A stretch of DNA of 64,000 bases from Mytilus trossulus (Eukaryota; Mollusca; Bivalvia; Mytilida; Mytilidae): positions 36,602,566 through 36,666,565 of the forward strand of contig NC_086375.1 in NCBI RefSeq assembly GCF_036588685.1, in the 5' to 3' direction. The notes beneath the pieces were generated by a model. That model did no database searches and was not told the origin of the DNA. It saw only the letters and a program-made list of their open reading frames with translations. Position numbers and translations under genes: made by a program. The first letter of the stretch is position 1. Every line of letters starts with the position of its first letter. Of the stretch, positions 12,401 to 27,400 are shown one piece after another.

Positions 12401-15400
12401 ATGGACATCCTTTGAACTTTAAAACTCAGGCTAGGCTTACATACAGTGGTGCCCAACAACATGCAGTCCTTGTTAACTTCAAACATACTGGTGTACTGAA
12501 AGCATTTACAACTTCTGCTGATATCACATACAACACAAAAACAGCATCTGTCCAAGTCAGTCTTGACTCTAAATTGAATATTGAAGGAAAAGCAATAGTA
12601 AAGACACCTTTCACAGAAGATATCGTTCTTTCAATCGGCCACAGTGGACAACATTTGAACTTTAAAACGCAGGCTGCTCTCACATACAGTGGTCGCAAAC
12701 AACATGCAGTTCTTGCTAACTTTCATCAATCTGGCCTACTGAAAGCATTTACAACCTCTGCTGATGTGACATACAACACAAAGACATTATCTGTTCAAGT
12801 CAGTTTTGAATCAAACTTGAATATTGAAGGAAAAGCAATAGTAAAGACACCTTTCACAGAAGATATCGTTCTTTCAATCGGCCACAGTGGACAACCTTTG
12901 AACTTTAAAACGCAGGCTGCTCTCACATACAGTGGTTGGAAACAACATGACATTTCTGCTACCTTTAGTCACGATGGATCACTTAAGAAATTTTCCACCA
13001 GCTCCAATATTGTTTACAATACAAAGAGAGTTACTGGATCAGTATTATTTGATAGTACAAATGGAGTCCAATCAACAGTTTCATTGAACACTCCTCTGAC
13101 CAAACCCCTTCGTGCATCATTTTCACACAATGGTCAATTGGTTGATTTTAACAATCAATTTGATGTGACGTATGGAGGCTCTAGAATGTATGAAGTTATT
13201 ACAGATTTCAAGTTTGAAGGCGAATTAAAAAAATTCCAGTCGTCGGGATCACTTACTTACAACAGAAAAACAATTTCGAGTGATGTGAATTTGGATATAT
13301 TGAACGATCCAGAGGGAACAGTAACTTTAAGAACGTCTTTCACTGATGATATAACAGTTTCTTTCTCTCACCAAGGGACTCTACATAATTTCATCAGTCA
13401 CGGAGAGATCGGTTACAATGGTAGAAAACAGCATGAAGCCAATATTGTACTCCAGAATGGTAAAAAGAGAATATTTGTAGAATTATCATACAATACTAAG
13501 ATAACATCAGTAGAAGCAACATTAGAAAAATCTACAGGAAGAAAAGGCAGGATTGAAATAAAAAGTCCATACACTAAAGATATTGAATTGGAAGTAGACC
13601 ATAGAGGGGAATTGTTGAACTTTAATACGAAGGGAGAAATAACCATCAACGGAAAGAAAGAACATGAAGTTTATGCTGCATTTGAGCATAATGGAGACAT
13701 GACAAATTTCAGAACTTCCGGCGCTGCATCTTATAATACCAAGAGAGTGTCATCAGAACTACAATTCGACTCCACAGACGGTATTAAGACAAAGGGTATT
13801 CTGAATACTCCATTTACCTACGACATAGAAATTATAATTGACCATAAGGGTTCTGCGAGTAATTTCAGGTCTCAAGCTGACATTTCATACAGTGGATCTA
13901 AGCAACATGAAGCCGTCATAACAGTAAGTGGATCTGGTACACTACTTAAATTCCAGTTATCAGGAGACGCTATGTATAATGGCAAGAGAGTCATCACTTC
14001 AGCTGAAACCGACTTTACCCGTGGAATAAAATTTGAGGGACGTATGTCAACACCATTCACTGAGAATATGGAAATCTTCCTTTACTATCAAGGTACTTTA
14101 AGTTATCTAAGATCACAAAAAATAGCAGTAGCAACAAATTTAAAAATCAACAAAGAAACAGTGTATGGTGTTGATTTAAAAATGAGTATTTATCACAACG
14201 CATTTTCACTATTTGGAAATGCTGTCAATAAACGCAAAATGATTACTCTTTCTATGGAAATAACTCCATTCTCATTGAACATAAATCTTCAAACGCCAAT
14301 CCTAGGATACGAGAGAACACATATAAAAGCATCTATACCAAGAGGACAAAACCATGCTTTGGTAAATATACAGTCATCATACATATCTGAAATAGACTTT
14401 GATGCACGCCTTACTGGCCACCTCGATGATTTAAAAGGATCGCTTAAACTTAAGACTGGATTCAAGAATTTACAAAACATCCGAATGTCAATACAAAATG
14501 AAAAAAGTCGTAAAGAATCAAAATTTCACATTGAAGCATTTTTCACTGAGCACAACGGAATAACCATAGATACATCTCTCACTCAAACGGACTGGTCAGT
14601 ATCAATATCCACTCCTTGGGAATCACTCCGAACTGCTTACTGGCATGTTAAATACGACATCCAATATCCTTATTATGAGGTAGCAACAAGTATGAAAATC
14701 AACGAAGAAGCATTGTACGATGTTGATCTAAATGTTAATATTGTTGGCGACACCTTTTCACTATCAGGACATAGTGCCGTTAGACGAAATAAGATTTCAC
14801 TTGTTATGGAAATAACTCAATTATTCTCATTTATCATTAATCTTGTCACACCAATCCGGGGATATGAGAAAACGCATATTCAAGCATATGTATCAAGAAA
14901 ACATTACCATGCTGAATTAAATATACAGACATCATACCTATCTGAAATTGACTTTGATGCACGCCTTACTGGACGACTTCTTGATTTAGATGGATATCTT
15001 AGACTTAAAACTGGATTCGATCATTTAAGAAACATCCGGATGTCTATAAAAAATGAAAACAATCATGAAGAATCAAATTGTCACATTCAAGCATTTTTCA
15101 CTGAGCGTAATGGAATGACCATACATTTATCTCGCACTAATATGGACTGGTCAGTTTCAGTATCCACTCCATGGAAATCCTTTCAAACTGCTTATGGGAA
15201 GATTAAATTCACAGGCCGATATCCTAATTGGATAGTTACAACAAATGTGAAAATCAACGAAGAAACCATATACGATGTTGATTTTGAAATAGATATTCAT
15301 CAAGACAACTATTCATTATTCGGAAAGGCTGCCAATGACCACAAAAAGTTCATTCTTTTTATGAAAAAAACTCCATTAACATTAAACATAAATCTTAAAA

Positions 15401-18400
15401 CACCAATCCGGGGATATGAGTACACGCAGATTGAAGCATCTATATCAAGACGATATGACCATGCTGCAATGAATATAAATATACAGACATCATACCTATC
15501 TGAAATTGACTTTGATGCACGCCTTACTGGCCACAGATTTGATGATTTAGATGGATCTCTTACACTTAAAACTGGATTTGATCATTTACAAAACATCCGG
15601 CTGTCTATAAAACATAAAGGAAATCTTGGAGAATTAATTACTCACATTGAAGCATTTTACATTGAGCGCCACAGAATAACCATAGATGCATCTCTCACTA
15701 AAACGAGCTTGTCAGTTTCACTGTCCACCCCATTGAAATCACTACGTACTGCTTACGGGCATGTTAAATACGACATCCAATCTACTTATTTTGAAGTAGC
15801 AACACATTTGAAAATCAACGAAGAAACATTGCACGATGTTAGTTTGGAAACGAGCTTTGTTGGCGATATTTTTTCACTAAACGGAAATGCTGCAAATAGA
15901 TGGAAAAAGTTAACTCTTGATATAAAAATAACTCCATTATCATTGAACATAAATCTTCAAACACCAATCCGAGGTTATGAGAGAACACATATCAAATCAT
16001 CTATACCAAGAGGACATTATCATGCTGCACTGAATATACAGACATCATACCTATCTGAAATTGACTTTGATGCTCGCCTTGCTGGAAATTTTGAAATGGA
16101 TGCTAAGAAAAGAAAGGAAATAACTCTGATATTTAATGTCAATGAACCAAAACAGATGACGTTTGAATTAAAAAAACTGCTTTCCTCAGAAACATACATG
16201 CTTCTAAAATGGAACAAGCAAGGTAGAGACAGCAGTTGCAGAATGGATATTAAATTCAATTCAGATTGGTCCGACAGAAAACAGATTGTAAGCTATCGAG
16301 GTGCATGTGGATCTAAATCTTACAGCATCGGAGCATCGTATCACCGTCCCGATGAATCGTCCAAAATGGTTCTATTTATAGAGAAAGATGATATCAGAAC
16401 ACATGGAATAGAAACAATATTTGAAAAGAACGGACAAGCAAAATACACTCTACAACTACCATCTAGAACAGTTGTATTGTCAACTGTATCATCAGAATAT
16501 GGAATAAGCAGTCAAGTATTTGATTTCTCGTGGGATGCAGAAAGAGACCAAAACAAAAGAGTAGTAATTAAGACCAGATCTGATGGAGATGAACTAACAC
16601 TAGGTTTAGAAATGCCAAGTCTCAGAAAGGTAATTAAAAATATATTTATTATTAGAAAAAAGAAATTAATTAATTAAAGTTATCAAAATCCGTTTATCAA
16701 TTAGGAAGTATCAAATGGTTGTTGAAATACGGATGATTTATAGAGGATATTGTTGTATGTTTAAACTGGAGACATCATCTCAATTACTATTGTACTACAG
16801 TTAATTTAATGAGATAAATGATGAAATGATCTGAATATTTCCTATTTACTTCACATTCGTATGGCACAAATATCCTATGTATGTGCAAACCAACATTACA
16901 TATTTTCCAAGGCACAGAAAATCATTTAAAAAATATTTATAGTTAAGTTTATTTTCTTATTTTATTATCTCATGCATACAATTTAATTGTAGTGTCCTTG
17001 TTATTTTAAAGGATGTCCAACTTGATTACAAAATGTTAATTGGAAGTGGAAACGTTATTTATGATGGCCGTACTGCATTCAGATACTCAAAAGATTCTCG
17101 TAAAACTTTTACCTTGAGTTCAAAATTAGAAGATGTATCAGGTCGTGGGAAGAATTACAAGTTCTTACTTGGTATAAGTCACCCATATACTACAGTGGAT
17201 ATCCAAACTAAGACAGAAATCGGAAAATCTAACGACAAACTCTCAGCTGATTTTGATATCCAATACCTGACTGCAAGACGTCAAATTAAGAACATCGCAA
17301 TAATAACCGACATTGGTAAACTCAAACGTCATCTCAATATACAGGTATTGACTTACTAATACTAAAACAATAAATATAAACTTATACTGTGTGAATTTTA
17401 TTATTTTTTCATTTCCTTTCATACTGGTTGAATAATGGAAGAAACAAAACAATCTTTTATATTTTGTAAATAAAAAAACATTCATAAATGTTATTAAGCT
17501 TAGTTGGAGTGTCTATCAATGAAAACAAACCCATAATTTTATGACTTTGTGTTTTCGTATATAAAGTGATACGTCTTGAAAACAGGTGAAATGAAAGTCT
17601 ACTCGTATACTCAATAAAAGAATCCTAAAAGTTGAAAGATAACCAGAATTTTCAACGTATTTTAATCTTTGACTTTTGAACCACAGGTTCGTTCTCCAAT
17701 CAAAACGATGAAACTTGATGCTCGTGTTGAGACATCACCTTTCAAACTGACAATCAAAAATCTTCTTGATGATACCAAGCCAATCAATTCACAGCTGATA
17801 GTTGATCATGATGATGGCAGCCTGAATTTCTACATGAACTATGATATCAGTAAGTCATCCTTACTAAATAAGTTGGCGTTAAAAATAGAAAGAGTGTTGT
17901 TGTTTTTAAGTTGAATTTTTTAAAGTTATATCTTATGTTCGTTTTAACAAAAGAATTCACACAATTTTATTTCTATTTCTATCTTTTTCCAAGAAAATCC
18001 AGATAAAACACTTCATGTGAATGCTAAATTCTCAGACGAGAAAGGAATATCTGCAGAACTTTTCAGAAATGTAAATCAGAAGAAAACTGAAGACAGTTCG
18101 CTTAACCTCCAATTAAAGACATCCAAGATTCTTCATACAAGTGCTCATTGGCGTCCATCAATTATCAGTGACCTCAAGGTATAGGTTTAACTTTTTCAAC
18201 AATTTTAAGATTTATCAGTTATATACAGGTAGCGAACAGGAATAAAAGGAAAATATCAATAAGAGCAAATGTGTCATAAATCATTCCCATGGTATAGAAA
18301 TAAGACTAAACTAGAGGCTCTCAAGAGCCTTTGTCGCTAACCTTGGTCTATATGATGCAGTGAATATTTATAGACTCTACAATATCGAAGACACAAATAG

Positions 18401-21400
18401 AACTCATGACAAAATTTCTGTTTTATGTTTTTATGGGGTTAATTGACAATTTTGGTCATGCTAAAGAAATTGTAAAATATTTATTTTTACATGGCAATAA
18501 CTCCTAAAGGGGTCAATTGACAATTTTGGTCATGTTGACTTATTTGTAGAGATTTTTTTGCTGAACATTTTTGTTGTTTACAGTTTATCTCTATCGAGTA
18601 TAAAATTCAAGATAATAACCAAAAGCTGCAAAATTTTCTCAAAAATTACCAATTCAAAAGCAGCAACCCACAATCAAACAAGGGGTTGTCTGATGCGTCT
18701 GAACGTTTCAGGACACATTTTGTTACTTACCCTTGTTAACATTTTTACCTAGTTAGGTTTGCTCTAAATGCTTAAATTTCCGAGATGTATCCCCGAAACA
18801 GCATTTTACCTTCATGTTCTATTTTTAGCAATGGCGGCCATCTTCAATAATGTTATTGGATATATTTTTTGAGCAATATACCCTAAGGATGATTTAGATC
18901 AAGTTAAGGATTACAAAAATTTACGAAAAATTGTTAAAAATTCACCTTACAGGGTAACTACTCCTTATTGGGTCAAATGATAATTTTGGTCTTTCTCACT
19001 TTTTTATACGCACGGGACGGGACGTATTATGGTATACCGTTGTCTGTCCGTCGTCCACACTTCGGACAATAACTCAAAAACTCTTTCACCAATTTCCATG
19101 AAATTTTGGTGAATTGTTTATATCTATTGACGTAAGCTCCCTTTGGTTTTTTTTAAATTTCAGATTTTAAGTTTTGGATTTATGGGGCTTTATTCATAAA
19201 AAAAGGGGGGATTTTCAACACTTCGGACAATAACTCAAAAAGGCTTTCACCAATGTCCATGAAACTTTGGTGAATTGTTTATATCTATTGATGTAAGCTC
19301 CCTTTCAATTTTTATAAATTTCAGATTTTAAGTTTTGAATTTATGGGGCTTTATTCATAAAAAAAGTGGGATTTTTAACACTTCGGACAATAACTCAAAA
19401 AGGCTTTCACCAATGTCCATGAAACTTTGGTGAATTGTTTATATCTATTGATGTGAGCTCCCTTTCATTTTTTATGAATTTCAGATTTTAAGTTTTGGAT
19501 TTATGGGGCTTTATTCATAAAAAGGGGGATTTTTAACACTTCGGACAATAACTCAAAAAAGCTTTCACCAATGTCCATGAAACTTTGGTGAATTGTTTAT
19601 ATCTATTGATGTGAGCCCCCTTTCAATTTTTATAAATTTCAGATTTTAAGTTTTGGATTTATGGGGCTTTATTCATAAAAAAAAGGGTGATTTTTAACAC
19701 TTCGGACAATAACTCAAAAAGGCTTTCACAATGTCATTAAACTTTGGTGAATTGTTTATATCTATTGATGTGAGCTCCCTTTTATTTTTTATAAATTTCA
19801 GATTTTACATTTCGGTGTTATGAATTTTTATGCTTTAAAAAGGGGGAATTTTCCAATTTTGGGACAATAACTAACACTTTCACAAAATTTTATGCAGCTT
19901 TGATAAATTGTTTATATCTATTGACCTTAATGGTGCCATTTTTTTGTGCATTTTTATTTATTATTGGGGGGGGGGGGGTATTTGACAGGGCTCACACTAT
20001 TTCTAGTTGATCATATAAATTAATTTAAAGCATAAAAGACAAGTTAAAAGAGCAACGGGCGTATCATGCGCTAAAGCGCAGCCCTTTTTGTAGAGCTTAC
20101 TTTGCTAAACATTTTTGCTGTTTACAGTTTATCTTTAACTATAATTATATTCAAGATGATAACAAAAAATGAAACTTTCCTTAAAATTACAAATTCAGAG
20201 GCAGCAACCCATCAACGGGTTGTCTGATCTGTCTGAAAATTTCAGGGTATATAAATCTTAATCTGATAAACATTTTTCCCCGTCAGATTTGCTCTTTATT
20301 TTTTTATTTTTTTTAAGACTTGAAATACATTTATTGCAAATCACCTGAATAAAACTTACCTTGTATAACCAGGGAAGTATAGACAAGGGGCCCTGTGTTT
20401 ACAATAATCCAAGGTCCAGGGATAAACGGTGGACTCTATTATAAAAAATAACCTCTATTTTATATTTTTTCCATACATCAGTTCTACATCCATATTAATT
20501 ACGCAGATTGAGTTTGCGTATAAAATATTCATAATATTCTACAGTAAATAAGATACATCAAACGTCCCCAAAAACACACTACAATCTACACAATAATTTA
20601 CCTTTACTTATAATTAACATTGCTCTTAATTTTTTAGTTTCACATATATATCCCCAAAAACTGCATTTTACCCCCATGTTCTATTTTTAGCCATGGCGGC
20701 CATCTTGGGTGATTGGCGGGATTATTGAATACATTTTTTAAACTAGATACCCTAAGGATGATATTGGTCAATTTCGGTTTTATTTTGCCCTGTAGTTTCA
20801 GAGGAGAAGACCTTTGTAAAACTTAATGGACGACGACGATGACGGACGACGGACGCCAAGTGATGAGAAAAGCTCACTTGGCCCTTTTGAGTAAACATAA
20901 AGTATAAGATTAAGAAAGACATTAAACACCACGAAAAACACGACCAACCTAAATAAAAGACAAAACAGATAAAAAGTCAATGATGTCGAACAAAAAAGAA
21001 GGAGCGACCCAAACCATACCAGAATGAAAATATGAATAGTTCGATTTACACAGGTAATTGTTTTATAGTATTCCAATTTGGGGAAAATAAGCATTCACAT
21101 TAAATTCGGTTTGCTTTTTGTTAATGCCGTTTTAAGCATCATCCTATGACCAAAACAATTATAAATGTTATAATTGAATGCATTGAAACATATGAAATTA
21201 AATAGCAAATCTATACTTACTAGTGTAGTTTACATCCTTTCCTTAAACTTGCATCTTATATTTAGATCTCACGCATTATTTGAGAAACACACACACAATA
21301 AGTAACACTTCACGTTATTTCTACAAAAGAAACGAGTTGCACGAGTTGCGCTCACAAACTATTCGATGTGTTTGTGTTTTATTTTTACTGTAAAAAGAAA

Positions 21401-24400
21401 CACTCGATTGAAATCCTTCGATTCGCTAAAGCAAGTTTCCTTTTGTTTTTATGTCTTTATTCTAAAATTATGTCTTTGTGTGAAATATTTCATGTTTTCA
21501 TTAATCAATGTGTGTATTTTTTTGTTGTTTTGGAGAAGACGTTACTAAGTTGTAAAACTTGTGTCTGATCCATTTGTCATTTTAAACAATAAAATATGTT
21601 TAAATTAATTGAAACATTTGAAAAATCACCAAACTTCACAAAGTTCGTTCATCTTTCAGGCTGAATTAACAAAACGAATTGAAGAATATGGAATACGATC
21701 TGCTATGGCCGTTGAAGAGTCTTCTGATGAAATTAATAAAGAAATAGTATATAAGAGACGATTATTCCAAGCTGCCTATACTGAAGAAATAAAGTCCTAT
21801 GACGATGCCATCAATGATAAACTGTCTGAACTCAGAACTTTGAAAGCAGACAATGCCTTTTATTTTCAAGACATTTGTAATTCAGTTGATACTACCATGA
21901 ACAGAATCGGGTACATTTCTTTAAAAATCTTTCCACTGAAATTTAATATCTCACTTTAAAAGGTTGTTTTATAAATTTTGTTTGTGCCAAAACTTTACAG
22001 TATCTACAACAGTGAGAGAATTATAGATTATCGGTGATCATCTCAACGAGATTGATTTTCTCGCTTGAGCCGGGACGGCGAAAGCGAGAAACGCAATCGA
22101 GTTGAGATGAACAGTGATAATCTTTTTATCGCTATTTTACCTATGACGACGTTGTCAATTTCGTGTCAATTTCGTGTCAATTTCGTGTCAATTTCGTTAG
22201 CAACGCCACGTGCATGCTTAGTTACTGGCGATAATTTTCCATCTCAGGCGAGTAGCATGATATGAAAATTATCACAAAAAAAGATCAAAGGAAAAATGCA
22301 CAAAATAGCGATAATAGAATAAATTATATGAACATAATTTGCAAAAAAAACTGCCACATGTGTTACAACATATCAATTTTTAATTTTTTTCAGTGAATTT
22401 ACGGAAGACTTAAATGAAGCTTGGAGCAGAAGCCCATTCAAACACACAATTGATGAATATATGACCAGTCTTGAACAACTACAACAAGTGAGTTTTATTT
22501 CTAACGGTATCAAATTTACTGCACGACTATTGCTCTTCAATGATGCTCGTGTTTAAACTATTTAAAACACAAAACCTGGTATAAACGATAAAGAGACGAT
22601 AACACATTTGTAGCTATGTATTAGTTAATTTCTTTACTGAATCATTACAATTAAGAATAAACACTTTTTACCTATTAGTACTCCAGATGATACCTTATAG
22701 CATTTTTAAAAGAACAATCAGAAATTATCAACATATTGTTTACGTGATCTCTCAATTATTCGGATCGCCCCTCGAGAGCTGCAAGGGTACAGTGTACATA
22801 TCTTATTATAATTAATGGGGATGTGTCACTAATGTTTATATGATTTTAACACAGTATCTACGTTCGATTGATTTTAGAAAAAAAATCTCGAAAATGTCTT
22901 CTCTATGAAAACTATTTTGTTTACCTGCAGAATGTCGGAAGTTTTATTTTACACTGTTATCTTTATGTTTCAGAGACTGGATGCCTACTCAAAAGAAACT
23001 TATATCAACATGGGTGGCCAGTTGAACAGCATTTCAACAAATTCTTATCGAAGATTACTTGGTAAATATTATCCCTTGAATGCCTCTGATCATTTAAATA
23101 AATTCAGGACAACTTACAAACAAACAAAAAAATAAGGAAATTGTATAAAAAATTGAATACAACACGTTTAATAATTTCTTGCGTCCGAAGCGCTTTTCTG
23201 GATTTACCTTCATCAGGAACGCTCAAAGCCAAACATTTGAAATCTGAAGATGTATAAGTACCGAAACCGTTGAATATATAGCAAAATTCATCTAAAGCCA
23301 ACTTTGCCTGAGGGAGTTGAAATCTTTGTTTCTTAATAATTTATAAATTTATAAACGGGCAACTTTAGTAAAGTTTGTTAAATCATGTCAGTACCGAAAT
23401 ACTGACTACTGAGGTGATGATACCCTCGGGGACCGATTTTCCATTAGCAGAGGTGTCGACCCAGTGATGTAAAAAAAAAATGAAAACAACACGTTTAATA
23501 ATTGCTTGCGTCCGAAACGCTTTTCTGGATTTACCTTCATCAGGAACGCTCAAAGCCAAACATTTGAAATCCGAAGATGTATAAGTACCGAAACCGTTGA
23601 AGAGCTAGCGTATTGATATTTATAGAAATTTTAATCATTTAATCAATTACATAAACGGCATATATTTCATAGCATCAGATGAACAGGTCGATTTTTTATG
23701 TCTCTTTAATGAGACTTGATGACAAAATATTCAAAAATGTTAATCTATAACATATAAAGGCCCTTTTATGGAACGACAAAACTGTCTTGTTATGACCATT
23801 TTCATTATATGATGTGCATTTATCTTTATATGATGTGCAATTGTCATTATATGATGTGCATTTACCTTTACATGATGTGCACTTGTCATTATATGATGTG
23901 CAAACACCTTTATATGACGTGCAAATATGCTTATATTATGTGCAAGTATCTATTTATGATGTCCAAACATCTTTATATGATGTGCAAATATACTAATATG
24001 ATGTGCATATATACTTATATGATGTGCATAAATACTTATATGATGTGCAAATGTTCTTGTATGATGTGCAAACATACTTATATGATGTACAAACATTCTT
24101 ATATGATGTGCAAATATCCTTATATGATGTGCACATTTACTTATATTATGTGCAAATGTACTTATATGATGTGCAAATATACTTATATGATGTGCAAACA
24201 TCCTTATATGATGTGCAAACATCCTTATATGATGTGCAAACTACCTTATATGATGTGCATTTTCCCTTATATTATGTGCAAACATCTTTATTTGATGTTG
24301 TTGTGTCATCATATTATGTGCTTGTAATCTTATATCATGTGGTTCGGTTAACTTCATTATATGATGTCGAAACGTCATTATATGATGTGCTTTCATCGTC

Positions 24401-27400
24401 GTTATTGTCAATGAACATGATTACGATTAGAATGATTACTGTCTACGTCATAACTGATTCCGATCTGCTTCTGTAGAATTAATATAAACCCGGATCAAAT
24501 CTGTAGATATCGTTTGGAAAATAGTTGAGATGTAAAAGAAAAAAAACCTTAACATGTTTGTTCCCCGATTTAAGATGAAAAATCACACCAGATATTATTG
24601 GAAAATTGTCAAATTGTGAATTGCAAAGTTTAGTTTTAATCAATGGGTCTACAATAATGAACATACGAGGTCTGCAATAATGGGCATACAGTTAAAGTTA
24701 TTAAATTAAAGAAATGATTCTTTTATGTCGTGCTATATGCTCATTGTACTAGGCTTATATTTGACAATATCTTTATATCTAGCGTTAACGGCTTTTTTTT
24801 AAATGAAGTAAATACATGAATTTCCAGTATGTTCATTGTTTTGTAAAGTTTGCTTTGCTGATCATTTTAGCTGTGGAAGTTTGTCTTTATATATCACTTT
24901 TCTGAAGAAAGACACAAACATGGACAAAACTGGACATTGATAGGGTAATGACTAATATAATGTACCGGTCATTTGCAACCCCGATAAAGAGGGGATAGGA
25001 AGAAATTAAGGAAGCCTTTAATTTTGATTTTTTTTTAAATACAATGGTGGTATTCAATTGTTTATATTTATGGATTTGACGCAGTATAATGTTTTTGCGA
25101 TGTGTTCGTTGTCCGTAAATATTTTGTTGCCAGACAAAAACTTTTTAGAAATAAGGGGCCAAAACGGCACTTTAAACAAACGGTACTTTAAACAAGCAAT
25201 TCTTAGGGTTCTTTGATATGCTGAATCTAGCAATATATTTAGATTTCGGATATTGGACAATTATATAATAGGTACAATGTAATTGCCCAATTTCAACTTT
25301 TGAAAATCTTAGACCACATTTATTATGTTTCACAAACCTATGATGTGTCAGATATTGAATGATAAATTAATTCAAATTCAGACCTGAATAAAGCTTGAAT
25401 GGTTATGTCCATACTTGCCCTAACTGTTTAGGGTTAGACCCTCATCGTACTCTCCCCCCCCCCCCCCCCCCCCCCCGTAAAAATTAATAGTTTTGACTCG
25501 AAAGACGTCAATTTTACGCCTAGCTCTGCTATCCTCATCTGTTAAAATCTAAATCCTTACTTTTTCAACAAATAATTTCTTCTAGCAGAGTATGGTTTCA
25601 TCTGAAACTAGTAATATTGAATGAAGGTGTGATAAATATCAATGAGACCATAACCGGCATATCCAAATTAAATTCCAAGTCGCAAACAACTTCCACACTT
25701 GAAGTTCTAGATCCACTATTGACGTGCTATTTTAAACTTATATAATGCGTTTTTTGTTTGTTATTACGAACAAATGTATTGAGAAAGGTGTGTGTAATTG
25801 TTCTCTGGTGTTTTATTTTAGGGGGGGGGGGGGGGGGGAGAAGTTTATGTCTTTGGAATAATTGTTTGTTTTTTTTCCCTATTTTACGGTAATGACTTGG
25901 AAAAAATTAGAGGAATTCCAATTTTTCCTACTCCGTCTCCACCACCAATGATGAAAATAACAATAATTTAAATTTATTATTTTTAAATCTGTTCTTATAA
26001 TATAAAAAAAGAAGATGTGATATGATTGCCAATGAGACAACTCTCCACAAGAGACCAAAATGACACAGAAATTAACAACTATAGGTAACCGTAAGGCCTT
26101 CAACAATGAGCAAAGCCCATACCGCGTAGTCAGTATAAAAGGCCCCGAAATGACAATGTAAAACATTTCAAACAAGAAAACTATTTTGCTAAGAAAAGGT
26201 TTCTTTATAAATAAGTATCAAGATAATAGGCAATAAAACAACAAAACTCATAAGAGCCAAAATTGCCCAAAATGGGACCTTAAGATTTACCATAGAATAT
26301 ATTCAGACACATTGCACTATTATTTTGTTTTTAATCTATTGTAGTTTTAAAGATAAACGCAAAATATTAATAGTCACCGCCGTAAATTTTCATAAGAAAG
26401 ATTTAAAACATAACTCTCTATCTGTCAGAGATCACCAGGCCTCAGTAAACAAAAAATAAATACAGTGTTTTTTATGTTCATTCAGACACAAGTCTAATTA
26501 AATTACAGATGTTGTGTGTTCAAGCTATGCTTACGCGGATCTGAAAACGCTTCATTCTATTTTTGTCTCGCCTTGACGGAGTTAAAAAGCGAGACATACT
26601 AGTAGGTATGCTGTTTCCGGCGTCGGCGGCGGCGACGGCGGCGATGGCGTCAACAATGTATTAGTTTGTGATTAGGTCTAGTTTATGGTGAATTACAAGT
26701 GGTAGGTCAATCATATTTGGTATGCAGTTGTATAAGCATTGGCACATCTCATTTCCATGGAGATTATTTGGCCCTGACCCCTCAGTCATGGTCTATTGAC
26801 TTCAAAATTTTTTGCTTATTTTATATGTATTAGTTTGTGATTATGTCAGTTTAAGTGGAACCATTAGTGGTAGGCCAATGTTAATTGGTATTCAGTTGTA
26901 TAAGCATTGGTACATCTCATTTCCATGGAGAATATTTGGCCTCGCCCCTCAGTCACAGTCTAATGACTTTGAAACATATCTTAGTTTACATGTATTAGTT
27001 TGTGATTAAATCAGTTTAAGATGAATTGCTAATTTTAAGTCATTGATATTTGGTATGCAAATTTATTGGCATTTGCAAGTATTGTTTCCATGGAGATTAC
27101 ATAGCCCCACCCCCTCTTCATGGTTCATTGACTTTGGAACTTTACATAGTTTACAAGTCAACGTTTGTAATTAGGTTTGAGAACGACTTATAATAAGTTA
27201 AGGGTATTTGATATGCAGTTGTATTAGCATTGGCACATCTCATTAACATGGAGATTCGTTTAGCCATTTAACTCAGTCATGGTTCATTGACTTTGAATAA
27301 TTGCATAACTTGTGTAAGATGTTAAAGTATTGCTATTTTGATTTCAACATTCGCATAGTCAAAACTACAAAAAGGCGAGACATATCTCTGTGATATCTGT

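Larger units (their letters stand above)
18179..21659 (+). other. 3.5-kb intron carrying a tandem-repeat element
   Basis: Mostly the interspersed element at about 18305-20885. The last ~770 bp is AT-rich with nothing recognised. Confidence 0.55.
21911..22393 (+). other. Intron with a hairpin and a small TIR element
   Basis: Filled by the structures at 22026-22122 and 22126-22314, described separately. Confidence 0.6.

Noticed and set aside
8000-16300. Numerous minus-strand open frames of 60-120 codons across the giant exon
   Set aside because: Shadows of the plus-strand coding sequence; no splice or start support.
23809-24476. Long open frames encoding heptapeptide repeats (MMCKYTY, YDVQISL)
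   Set aside because: They arise because a 21-bp tandem repeat never shifts frame. Frames are open on both strands, and the same array is inverted at 30620-31300. No start context, splice sites or sequence outside the array supports a protein.
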